This document shows positions 8,875 through 17,854 of a DNA stretch of 64,000 nt, piece after piece. The stretch comes from JBBIOU01 sp037443205 (GTDB lineage Bacteria; Bacteroidota; Bacteroidia; Flavobacteriales_D; UBA2798). The position numbers were made by a program, and so were the translations under genes. The stretch's first letter is position 1. Every line of letters begins with the position of its first letter. Below the pieces are notes generated by a model, which was not told the DNA's origin, made no database searches, and worked only from the letters and a program-made list of their open reading frames with translations. The stretch spans positions 1-64,000 of the forward strand of contig JBBIOU010000008.1 of the NCBI GenBank assembly GCA_037443205.1, read 5' to 3'.

Positions 8875-8923
8875 AAAATTTTTTCATAGCATATTTTTAT
8901 TAAAATTTAGGCTTTGTGATAAA

Positions 8924-11900
8924 TCATTTTAAACTGTAATGTATTTCATTATTTTTCAGTTCTTCCAGAAAACTTATTGTTTCTTCATTGAGTGATATTC
9001 CACCTGCCATAGAGGGCATATCTATTTTTATTTTTTCTGCAGCATCTTCTATAGTGATGGTTAGTTTACAATTACCTTTATTTTTTTTAAGGGTGTTGTC
9101 CAATAAGTCTATCAGGTTTTCGTTAAGGGAGTTTATACTCATTTTTAACTGTATTGATTTTACATATTTATTTTTTATTTCTGATAGCAGATCAATTTGT
9201 GTTACTTTAAATTCAATTTCTTCTTTATCTCCAAATTTTCGGTTATTTATACGTCCGGTAATAAATAAGAAATTTCGTTCGGTCATTAGATGTCTGAAGC
9301 GCTGATAATCTTCGCCAAAGAGATTTATTTTACAGGAAGTTTCGTAATCCTGCAGTATGATATATCCCCACTGATTACCATTTTTGGCTATGCGATGTTC
9401 TTTGTCGGTAACAATACCGGCAACTTTATATTCTTTACCTATATTTTCTTTACTTAAATTGGCAATATCAGATAAGGTTCCACGGCAAAGATGTTCCAGT
9501 TCTAATTTAAAATCATCTAAGGGATGACCGGAGATGAATACTCCAACCACTTCTTTTTCTTTGTTAAGTTTGTCCAATGTGTGCCATTCTTCAACTATTG
9601 GAATGGCAGGTTCGGGCATTTGTACGGTGGTTTCTTCACCAAACAAGCTTTGCTGAGAAGAGTTTGCATCATTTTGCAGTGAGTTCCCATATTTTATGGC
9701 TTTGTTTAAAAAAGTATTTCCGTTTCCTTCATCAAAAAAGTAGGTGGCTCTGGGAATATTAAAACAATCAAAAGCACCGGCATATGCGAGGTTTTCAAGT
9801 GTTCTTTTGTTGGCAGCGCGCAGGTCAATTCTCTTGGTGAAATCAAAAATACCTTTAAACAGGCCATTATTTTTTCTTTCGCGGATGATGTTTTCAACGG
9901 CATTTTCGCCAACGCCTTTTATAGCTCCCATCCCAAAGCGTATCGCTCCGTTTTTATTAACGGTAAATTTATATTCGCTCTCGTTTACATCGGGGCCTAA
10001 TATCGGTAGGCGCATGCGTTTACATTCTTCCATATAAAAGGTAATATACTTTATATCGCTCATATTATGTGTTAGCAGAGCAGCCATATATTCGGCAGGG
10101 TAGTGTGCTTTTAAGTAACCGGTTTGAAAAGCTAAATAAGCATAACAGGTAGAATGCGATTTATTAAAGGCGTAGGAGGCAAATGCTTCCCAGTCTTTCC
10201 AGATTTTTTCGAGTTTATCTTTATCATGCCCATTTTGGGATGCGCCTTGAATAAACAGTGGTTTTAATTTATCAAGTGTTTTGCGGTCTTTCTTACCCAT
10301 GGCTTTACGAAGCGTATCAGCTTGTCCTTTGGTAAAGTTTGCCAGTTTTTGAGATAATAACATTACCTGTTCCTGATAAACGGTAATACCATAAGTTTCT
10401 TTAAGATATTCTTCCATTTCGGGCAAATCGTAAGTAATAGGTTCTTGCCCGTGTTTTCTGCGGATAAAATTTGGGATGTATTCCAAGGGACCCGGGCGAT
10501 ATAGGGCGTTCATGGCAATGAGGTCATCAAACTTATCGGGTTTTAGTTCGCGCAGGTATTTTTGCATACCCGGGCTTTCAAACTGAAATAGCCCGTTTGT
10601 AGCACCTTGCTGAAAAAGCTGATAGGTTTTTTCATCATCCAGGGGAAAGTTATCGGGGTTAAGTTCAATGCCATGTCTTTGTTTAATTAGATGTACAGCG
10701 TCTTTGATAATGGTAAGGTTTTTTAATCCTAAGAAATCCATTTTTAAAAGTCCTGCGCTTTCAACTACCGAGTTGTCGAATTGTGTTACAAATAAATCAC
10801 TTTCTTTGGCAGTAGCCACCGGAACAAAGTTTCTGATATCATCGGGTGTAATGATGACTCCGCAGGCGTGTATACCTGTGTTTCTGAGCGAGCCTTCCAG
10901 CAGGCGGGCTTGTTTTACTGTTTGTGCGGCTAAATCATTTCCGTTGGCTATTTGCCGTAATTGTTTTACCATTTCAAAATCTTCGCTGCTCAATTCTGCT
11001 TTGAGTGATGCTTCATCACTCTCTAAGATTTTTGCCAGAGAATAATTGGTTGGTATGAGTTTGGCAATTTTATCTGCATCTGTCAGAGGCAGGTCTAACA
11101 CTCGCGCAGTGTCTCTGATGGATGATTTGGCAGCCATGGTGCCGTAGGTAATAATTTGAGCAACCTGGCTGGCTCCGTATTTGTTTATTACATATTGTAT
11201 TACCTTATCTCTTCCTTCATCATCAAAGTCAATATCAATATCGGGTAATGAAATACGTTCGGGATTTAAAAATCTTTCAAAAAGCAAATCGTATTTTACG
11301 GGGTCAATATTGGTTATGCCTATGCAGTATGCTACCAGCGAACCTGCAGCCGAGCCTCTGCCGGGACCAACAGAAACGCCCATTTCTCTGGCAGCCCGGG
11401 TAAAATCTTGTACAATTAAAAAGTAGCCCGGGTAACCGGTATTGGCAATGGTTTGCAATTCAAAATTCAGGCGTTCTTCTATTTCGGGTGTTACGGTTCC
11501 GTATCGTTGTTTGGCGCCCTCAAAGGCCAGGTATTTCAAATAGGCATTTTCTCCTCTTTTACCGCCATCGGTTAAGTCTTCCGGGTGAATAAATTCTTCG
11601 GGTATGTTAAATTTTGGCAGTAATACATTTCTCTCGAGTTTATATACTGAAATTTTATTTATTATTTCGCTGATGGTTTCAATGGCTTCAGGAATATCAG
11701 CAAAGAGTTTTTTCATTTCTTCCTGCGACTTAAAATAAAATTCATCATTTGGGAAACCGTATCGGTATCCTCTGCCTTTGCCGATAGGGGTAGTTTGTTT
11801 TTCTCCTTCTTTTACACAAAGCAGAATATCGTGTGCTTTTGCGTCTTCCTTGTTTAAGTAATAAGTATTGTTTGCTGCAAAAAATTTTACATGGTGTTTT

Positions 11901-13300
11901 TTACAAAATTTAATGAGTACTTCGTTTACTATTTCTTCTTCTTCCAGGTTGTGTCGCAAAAGTTCGGCATAAAAATCATCCCCAAAATGTTCTTTCCACC
12001 ACACAAAGGCTTCTTCTGCTTTTTCTTGGCCTACATTGAGTATGAGCCAGGGTACTTCTCCATACAATCCACCGGTAGTTACTATGATATCGGTTTTGTA
12101 TTGCAATAAAGTTTCTTTATCAATTCGCGGCACGTAGTAAAACCCTTCGGTGTAGGCTATGGAGGATAAACGTGAAAGATTTTTATAACCGTTTTCGTTT
12201 TTAGCCAGGCACACAATCGGGTAACCATTGTCTTTATTGTTTTTATCTAATCTGTTCCGGCAAATGTTTAACTCGCAACCTAAAATCGGTTTTATTATTG
12301 TTTCGGAAGGTGATTCATTATTTTGTAAAGCAAGCTTATTTTTTTCTTCTGCAATACGGTTATGGTTGTTTATTTCTTTAACAAACTCAAAAGCAGCCAT
12401 CATGTTGCCGTTGTCGGTCAGGGCAAGTGCCGGCATTTTATATTGATTGGCTTTTTTAACCAGTTTAGTGATTTCGGTGGTTGATTGTAATACCGTGTAT
12501 TGCGTGTGGTTGTGAAGATGACAATAAACCAGATTATCCAGGTTTTTTTCTTCTTTTTTATCATGTAGATTGTCATCTTGCAACGCATGGATTGTATGTG
12601 TATTTTGTTCAATGAGTTCGTTCGGATTGTAGGGTTGTACATTTAATCCGATGGGTTGAACTACATCGGGATTATGACTCAGATATTCGCGGTACTCTTC
12701 ATCGCTGATTTCTAACTTTTGTTTAGAGATAACCGATAAGCGTATCAATTCAAAAAAGCATCGGGCTGTTGCTTCTACATCGGCCGAGGCGTTATGTGCT
12801 TCGTTAAAGTTTGTTTGAAAGAGTTTATGATGTAATTCGGTTAGAGTTGGCCACTTGTATTTACCGCTTTTTCCACCGGGAATGGCACAAAATTCGGTTG
12901 ATTCGTTTTTGGTATCGAGTATTTTTTTATGGAGTAAATCGGTGTTTATTTGGCTTCTTAAATATTCGGCAGCCCAAACTTTTATATCAAATTCTATGTT
13001 ATGACCGGCCAAGAATTTGGTTTGGCTTAAAGCGTTGTTAAATTCACGAAAAACCAGCTCTATATCAACACCTTGTTTTAATGCTCTTTCTGTACTTATA
13101 CCATGTATTTTTTCGGCATTGTAGGGGATACTGAATCCAACGGGTTTTATAATAAAGTTTTTTACTTCAATCAGTTTACCGTTTATATCATGCAGTTGCC
13201 AGGCTATTTGTACAACTCTGGGCCAGTTATCCAGTTTTTCAAGGGGTGCGTTATAATCTAACGGAAGACCGGTGGTTTCGGTATCAAATATTAAATACAT
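8924..13300 (-). CDS. dnaE: DNA polymerase III alpha subunit with fused N-terminal exonuclease
   Basis: This 1,458-residue protein is the replicative polymerase catalytic subunit. Residues 1-190 form a DnaQ-type DEDDh exonuclease: D6 and E8 in FDTETTG, D105 in HNIEFD, H169 and D174 in AHNASAD. A PHP domain begins near residue 258 (HLHNHTQYT). The family-C polymerase core carries PDIDIDF at 686-692 with the catalytic Asp pair, and the third Asp in LLKMDFLGL. The finger and beta-binding regions, the OB-fold (KVAGIVTDKEH) and a C-terminal tail follow. The fused proofreading domain is characteristic of Bacteroidota-type DnaE. All five DEDDh residues are present, so proofreading is probably active in cis. 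Confidence 0.95.
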   Translation of the reverse strand: MYLIFDTETTGLPLDYNAPLEKLDNWPRVVQIAWQLHDINGKLIEVKNFIIKPVGFSIPYNAEKIHGISTERALKQGVDIELVFREFNNALSQTKFLAGHNIEFDIKVWAAEYLRSQINTDLLHKKILDTKNESTEFCAIPGGKSGKYKWPTLTELHHKLFQTNFNEAHNASADVEATARCFFELIRLSVISKQKLEISDEEYREYLSHNPDVVQPIGLNVQPYNPNELIEQNTHTIHALQDDNLHDKKEEKNLDNLVYCHLHNHTQYTVLQSTTEITKLVKKANQYKMPALALTDNGNMMAAFEFVKEINNHNRIAEEKNKLALQNNESPSETIIKPILGCELNICRNRLDKNNKDNGYPIVCLAKNENGYKNLSRLSSIAYTEGFYYVPRIDKETLLQYKTDIIVTTGGLYGEVPWLILNVGQEKAEEAFVWWKEHFGDDFYAELLRHNLEEEEIVNEVLIKFCKKHHVKFFAANNTYYLNKEDAKAHDILLCVKEGEKQTTPIGKGRGYRYGFPNDEFYFKSQEEMKKLFADIPEAIETISEIINKISVYKLERNVLLPKFNIPEEFIHPEDLTDGGKRGENAYLKYLAFEGAKQRYGTVTPEIEERLNFELQTIANTGYPGYFLIVQDFTRAAREMGVSVGPGRGSAAGSLVAYCIGITNIDPVKYDLLFERFLNPERISLPDIDIDFDDEGRDKVIQYVINKYGASQVAQIITYGTMAAKSSIRDTARVLDLPLTDADKIAKLIPTNYSLAKILESDEASLKAELSSEDFEMVKQLRQIANGNDLAAQTVKQARLLEGSLRNTGIHACGVIITPDDIRNFVPVATAKESDLFVTQFDNSVVESAGLLKMDFLGLKNLTIIKDAVHLIKQRHGIELNPDNFPLDDEKTYQLFQQGATNGLFQFESPGMQKYLRELKPDKFDDLIAMNALYRPGPLEYIPNFIRRKHGQEPITYDLPEMEEYLKETYGITVYQEQVMLLSQKLANFTKGQADTLRKAMGKKDRKTLDKLKPLFIQGASQNGHDKDKLEKIWKDWEAFASYAFNKSHSTCYAYLAFQTGYLKAHYPAEYMAALLTHNMSDIKYITFYMEECKRMRLPILGPDVNESEYKFTVNKNGAIRFGMGAIKGVGENAVENIIRERKNNGLFKGIFDFTKRIDLRAANKRTLENLAYAGAFDCFNIPRATYFFDEGNGNTFLNKAIKYGNSLQNDANSSQQSLFGEETTVQMPEPAIPIVEEWHTLDKLNKEKEVVGVFISGHPLDDFKLELEHLCRGTLSDIANLSKENIGKEYKVAGIVTDKEHRIAKNGNQWGYIILQDYETSCKINLFGEDYQRFRHLMTERNFLFITGRINNRKFGDKEEIEFKVTQIDLLSEIKNKYVKSIQLKMSINSLNENLIDLLDNTLKKNKGNCKLTITIEDAAEKIKIDMPSMAGGISLNEETISFLEELKNNEIHYSLK

Positions 13301-13379
13301 ATTTTAAATTGTTAGGGTATAAAGCTAATATTAATACACTAAAAAATCGGGTGTTTGTTGATAAAAATGTCCGGTGTTT

Positions 13380-14374
13380 TTAATAAGTAAGCCCGTGCTT
13401 TTTATTTTTTAAAAGATTATCGCTGTTCCAATCAATTTTTTTTACGAATTTATGTTTTCTGACGGTACAATCATGTTTTTCGCAAATAAAACATGAACTT
13501 TCAATGCAAGGGTCGGTATGAATAAAAAATTCTACACTTGCGCCCATTTTTTTGTTTACGGTTTTATCAATGTTATCTAAGATGTCGTGTGCTTGTTGCA
13601 GATTAAAATAATAAGGCAGTGTGGCATGGCAGTCTATATGGAGTTGTGTTCCGTATCTGATTACTCTTAAATTGTGTATATCAATTATATTTTCATTACG
13701 GCAGGCATTAAATATCAGGGATAGTTCATTGATTATTGTTTCATCGTTTTCGTCCATTATACCACTCAAAGAATTTTTTATAATTTTTATACCCATCCAA
13801 ATAATAAGTGATGCAAAAATGATGGCTATAACATTATCTAATATGTATTGATGCGTAAATATTACCAGCAGCAAACCAACGATTAATCCAACAGAAGTAT
13901 ACGCATCGCTTTTTAGATGTTTACCGCTTGCAATCATAGCACTTGATCGTTTCATTTTACCTTTTTTTACTAAGATATCTCCGGCAATATAATTTACCAA
14001 TCCTGCAAAAAAAGTAAGGTATATACCGGCATCCAGTGAATTAATGATTTGCGGATTTTTAAAATTGTAAATTGATTTAGCGATAATGGCTATACCTGCT
14101 ATTATTATTAAAGAACCTTCAAATCCTGCTGCAATAAATTCTATTTTGCCGTGTCCATAAGGATGTTCTTTGTCTTTGGGTTTTGAAGACAACCAAAGGC
14201 TATACCAGGTAAAAGCTCCGGCAATAATATTAACGATGCTTTCAAGTGCATCAGATAAAATGCTGTTTGAAGCAGTAATATACCATGCCAGTAATTTAAT
14301 TATCAGCAGGCATATACCAATTAACAATATGGTTCTTTGCAGTTTGATGTTTTTTTACACAAAGTTGAAAACAT
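13380..14374 (-). pseudogene. Cation diffusion facilitator transporter, apparent N-terminal frameshift
   Basis: The main frame ends at 13380 and encodes a CDF-family exporter with about six membrane helices, DALESIVN and HPYGHGKIEF motifs (metal-site residues of helices 2 and following) and a cytoplasmic C-terminal domain ending in a Cys-rich tail (CIESSCFICEKHDC). In this frame the only start is a TTG at 14327, but homologous-looking sequence (KNIKLQRTI) continues upstream to a stop. An ATG at 14374 in the next frame encodes MFSTLCKK and would join perfectly if the seven-T run at 14350-14356 had eight. I therefore read this as one gene with a one-base homopolymer difference: either an assembly error or a real lesion. 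Likely substrates are divalent metals such as zinc; unproven. Confidence 0.75.
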
Positions 14375-14417
14375 TTATCATAATCTTGTTGTTAAACTGT
14401 TAAATTAATTAAATGTA

Positions 14418-14449
14418 TTTGCAAATTTTTAAATCCGATTTTAGTTTTG
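14418..14449 (+). promoter_or_regulatory. Bacteroidota-type promoter of the superoxide dismutase gene
   Basis: TTTG at 14418-14421 and TAGTTTTG at 14442-14449 are separated by 20 bases, matching the TTTG-N(17-23)-TAnnTTTG consensus exactly. The predicted start is near 14456, about 30 bases before the ATG. Confidence 0.75.
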
Positions 14450-14486
14450 CCCTGATTACAACAGTTTAACTTAATACATTAAAACT

Positions 14487-15098
14487 ATGGCTTTTGAATT
14501 ACCTCAATTACCCTATGCCTATAATGCGCTCGAACTGCATATAGATGCTACAACCATGGAAATACATCACGGCAGACATCATGCGGCCTATACCAATAAC
14601 CTTAATGCTGCCATTAAAGATACTGAATGGGATACAAAATCCATAGAAGAGATTCTGGCTCATGTTTCTAAACTTAGTGCTGCGGTTAGAAACAATGGTG
14701 GCGGATATTATAATCACAATCTGTTTTGGACAATTATGGGTCCCGGCAAAGGCGGTGCACCATCCGGAGCGCTGGCGGATGCTATTAATAAGGCTTTTGG
14801 TAGCTTTGAAGAGTTTAAAAATCAGTTTAATAATGCTGCGGCTACACGTTTTGGTTCGGGCTGGGCATGGCTGATTGTAAAAAACGACAAATCGCTTGCC
14901 GTATGCTCTACACCTAATCAAGACAATCCGTTAATGGATATTGCAGAGACAAAGGGTACACCCATACTTGCACTTGATGTGTGGGAACATGCTTATTATC
15001 TTAAATACCAAAATAAACGTCCTGATTACATAGCAGCATTTTGGAATGTTGTTAATTGGGATGAAGTATTTGCAAGATATACCAAGGCAATACAATAA
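14487..15098 (+). CDS. sodA: Superoxide dismutase (Fe/Mn family)
   Basis: This 203-residue enzyme disproportionates superoxide. The four metal ligands are visible as H27, H77 (YYNHNLFW), D164 and H168 (LDVWEHAYY). The family signature DVWEHAYY is intact. A Gly-rich segment before NHNLFW and the Gln in STPNQDNPL follow the Mn-type arrangement, so Mn or cambialistic use is more likely than strict Fe. There is no signal peptide, so it is cytoplasmic. It has its own promoter and a probable downstream hairpin terminator, so it is probably monocistronic. The gene symbol follows the Mn-like residues and is tentative. Confidence 0.95.
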   Translation: MAFELPQLPYAYNALELHIDATTMEIHHGRHHAAYTNNLNAAIKDTEWDTKSIEEILAHVSKLSAAVRNNGGGYYNHNLFWTIMGPGKGGAPSGALADAINKAFGSFEEFKNQFNNAAATRFGSGWAWLIVKNDKSLAVCSTPNQDNPLMDIAETKGTPILALDVWEHAYYLKYQNKRPDYIAAFWNVVNWDEVFARYTKAIQ

Positions 15099-15116
15099 TC
15101 ATAAAGAACAGATACA

Positions 15117-15147
15117 GAAAATTTTGAATGATAATTCAATTTTCTTT
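15117..15147 (+). terminator. Probable AT-rich terminator after superoxide dismutase
   Basis: An 11-bp stem with a two-base bulge (arms 15117-15129 and 15134-15144) and a GATA loop, ending in a short T-rich tail. It is AT-rich and therefore weaker than a classic terminator. Confidence 0.45.
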
Positions 15148-15260
15148 AAAAATACTTTATAGAAATACTTTGAAATAACTTTTGGTTGTAAGTATTTAGC
15201 AGCTCTATTACAAGTTTGTTTTTATGCAATGTATTCGCCTGCCTATTAGCAGATTAGTTG

Positions 15261-15268
15261 TACCTTTG
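15261..15268 (+). promoter_or_regulatory. Probable -7 box of uvrB, start site at or near the ATG
   Basis: TACCTTTG matches TAnnTTTG exactly and ends only five bases before the uvrB ATG at 15274, which implies a leaderless or nearly leaderless mRNA. No good -33 TTG was seen. Confidence 0.45.
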
Positions 15269-15273
15269 TTTAG

Positions 15274-17292
15274 ATGGACTTTAAATTAGTTTCTGAATTT
15301 TCGCCTACGGGAGATCAGCCTGAAGCAATTAAACAACTTGCTGAAGGAATACTTCGTGGCGACAGAGCGCAAACTTTACTTGGAGTTACCGGTTCCGGAA
15401 AAACATTTACCATTGCCAATGTCATAGAAAAAGTACAGAAACCAACTTTAATATTGTCGCACAATAAAACACTGGCAGCTCAATTATACAACGAGTTTAA
15501 ACTTTTTTTTCCGAATAATGCTGTTGAATATTTTGTTTCTTACTACGATTATTACCAGCCGGAGGCATATATACCATCGTCTGATTTATACATTGAAAAA
15601 GATTTATCAATCAACGATGAAATTGAAAAACTTCGATTAAGTACCACCTCGAGTCTGTTATCAGGTAGAAATGATGTGATTGTCGTTTCTTCGGTATCAT
15701 GTATATATGGAATGGGTAACCCTAATGAATTTAGCAAAGGAAAAGTAAGCATCACCACGGGACAAAAAATATCGCGCAATAAATTTTTACATGCCTTGGT
15801 TGAAGGACTTTATTCCCGCACAGATGGTGATTTGGAAAGAGGGCGTTTTAGGGTTAAAGGAGACACAATAGATATTTTTCTTGCCTATGCAGATTATGCA
15901 GTGCGTGTGGTTTTTTGGGGTGATGAAATAGAAAAAATAGAAACAATTGACCCGATAAATGCTACGGTAATAGAGTTACATTCCGGTTTTAATATTTTTC
16001 CGGCCAATATTTTTGTAACAGGCAGAGATGTGATTAAAAAAGCAGAGTGGCAAATACAACAAGACCTGGTAAAACAAATAGAATTTTTTAAAGAAAACGG
16101 AAAACACTTAGAGGCAAAAAGGCTGGAAGAACGCGTAAATTTTGATTTGGAAATGATAAGAGAACTGGGCTATTGCAGCGGAATAGAAAATTATTCGCGT
16201 TATTTTGACGGTCGATTGCCCGGCACGCGACCTTTTTGTTTGCTGGATTATTTTCCCAAAGATTTTTTGATGGTTATTGATGAAAGCCATGTTACCGTTC
16301 CGCAAATAAGAGCCATGTATGGAGGCGACCGTTCGCGCAAAATCAATCTGGTAGAATACGGCTTCAGATTGCCGGCCGCATTAGATAACCGTCCGCTAAA
16401 ATTTGAGGAGTTTTATTCGATAATAAATCAGATTATTTATGTTAGTGCTACGCCTTCTGATTTTGAATTGCAGGAATCGGATGGAGTAGTGGTAGAACAA
16501 CTTATAAGACCTACCGGTTTGTTAGATCCCATTATTGAAATTAAACCCTGTGCAAATCAGGTGGATGATTTGTTAGAGGAAATTGCCAAAACTATCGAAA
16601 AACACGAGCGTGTATTAGTTACTACCCTTACCAAACGCATGGCTGAAGAATTGGCAAAGTATTTGGATAAAGCAGGAATAAGATGTACTTACATACATAG
16701 CGAAGTGGAAACATTAGAAAGAGTGGATATATTAAGGGGATTACGCCAAGGTTTCTTTGATGTTTTGATTGGTGTTAATCTGCTGAGGGAAGGACTGGAT
16801 TTGCCGGAGGTATCGCTGGTAGCAATTATGGATGCCGATAAGGAAGGATTTTTGCGCTCGGAGGTTTCATTAGTTCAAACTGTTGGCAGGGCAGCCCGTA
16901 ATATTAATGGCAGGGTAATTATGTATGCCGATAAAATTACACAGTCTATGCAAAAATGTATAGATGAAACCAATCGGAGAAGAATTAAACAAATGGAGTA
17001 TAATAAAAAGCACCACATTACCCCCAAACAAATTGTAAAATCTAAAGAAAACAAGCTGCGAACCGAGGAAAATAAAAAAGCAATACCCAAACAATATGCA
17101 ACTGCTATAGAGGTAAGTATTGCTGCCGACCCGGTTCTGGAATATTTAACCAAAGAGCAATTGGAAAAAAATATAGATTTGTTGCGAAAATCAATGTTAG
17201 AAGAAGCAAAAAATGAAAACTTTATGGAAGCAGCAAGATTGCGCGACCAAATGATGCAAATGCAAGATAAACTTAAAACACTTACACAATGA
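15274..17292 (+). CDS. uvrB: Excinuclease ABC subunit B
   Basis: This 672-residue protein is the damage-verifying helicase-like subunit of nucleotide excision repair. It shows Walker A GVTGSGKT near residue 40, the UvrB beta-hairpin (YYDYYQPEAYIP) that clamps DNA, the helicase motif II variant VIDESH, motif VI GRAARN, and a C-terminal UVR domain (about 630-668) that contacts UvrA or UvrC. Length and motif order are complete. It overlaps the next gene by four bases (ATGA). Confidence 0.97.
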   Translation: MDFKLVSEFSPTGDQPEAIKQLAEGILRGDRAQTLLGVTGSGKTFTIANVIEKVQKPTLILSHNKTLAAQLYNEFKLFFPNNAVEYFVSYYDYYQPEAYIPSSDLYIEKDLSINDEIEKLRLSTTSSLLSGRNDVIVVSSVSCIYGMGNPNEFSKGKVSITTGQKISRNKFLHALVEGLYSRTDGDLERGRFRVKGDTIDIFLAYADYAVRVVFWGDEIEKIETIDPINATVIELHSGFNIFPANIFVTGRDVIKKAEWQIQQDLVKQIEFFKENGKHLEAKRLEERVNFDLEMIRELGYCSGIENYSRYFDGRLPGTRPFCLLDYFPKDFLMVIDESHVTVPQIRAMYGGDRSRKINLVEYGFRLPAALDNRPLKFEEFYSIINQIIYVSATPSDFELQESDGVVVEQLIRPTGLLDPIIEIKPCANQVDDLLEEIAKTIEKHERVLVTTLTKRMAEELAKYLDKAGIRCTYIHSEVETLERVDILRGLRQGFFDVLIGVNLLREGLDLPEVSLVAIMDADKEGFLRSEVSLVQTVGRAARNINGRVIMYADKITQSMQKCIDETNRRRIKQMEYNKKHHITPKQIVKSKENKLRTEENKKAIPKQYATAIEVSIAADPVLEYLTKEQLEKNIDLLRKSMLEEAKNENFMEAARLRDQMMQMQDKLKTLTQ

Positions 17293-17732
17293 AAACACAA
17301 TTAATTATTCTGCTGGCTGTTGTTAATATTTTTGCCACTTGCGCAGCTAAAAAAAAATCTGCAAAAAATACGTCTGATAAATACACCGAAGTAAAAGAGG
17401 TTATTGTAGATCAAAATTTTAATTTACCTGAAAACAATGCTGATTTTAGTATTGATGAAATGAAAATAGACGGTGATATATTGTTGATAGATGTATCATA
17501 CAGCGGAGGCTGCAAAGACCACGATTTTAAGGCGTATTTTAATGGTATGTATATAAAAACAAGTCCGATGAAAGCCAAAGTATTTATTGTGCATACGAAT
17601 AACGATGATAATTGCAGAGCTTTGATTAAACAAACCCTGAGGTTTAATTTAAAACCCGTTCGTTCAGGTGATAGAGGTATGCTTATAATTATGCTTAATA
17701 ACACCGAAAAAACGCTTACGTACGAGTATTGA
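17289..17732 (+). CDS. Small exported protein translationally coupled to uvrB
   Basis: This 147-residue protein begins with a hydrophobic signal segment ending near FATCAAKKK. The Cys at 18 could be a lipid-attachment site, although Thr at the -1 position is not the usual choice. The mature part is predicted to be beta-rich, with SGGCKDHDF and DNCRALIKQTL, suggesting a C-C disulfide. I do not recognise the family. The ATG overlaps the uvrB stop, so it is probably co-translated with it, but an envelope protein has no obvious link to repair. Confidence 0.75.
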   Translation: MKTQLIILLAVVNIFATCAAKKKSAKNTSDKYTEVKEVIVDQNFNLPENNADFSIDEMKIDGDILLIDVSYSGGCKDHDFKAYFNGMYIKTSPMKAKVFIVHTNNDDNCRALIKQTLRFNLKPVRSGDRGMLIIMLNNTEKTLTYEY

Positions 17733-17854
17733 TTAGAAACATAATCATATACAGATTATATATTATACTTTTAGAAACAAGCATACAATTACAGATAGGA
17801 TAGAATTAAGCCGCGAATTTTTTGGTTTATAACAAATACAGATATTATAAATTT

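Noticed and set aside
17733..17854. ATAATC/GATTAT hairpin after the small exported gene
   Set aside because: Six AT-rich pairs and no T tract; too weak to call a terminator.
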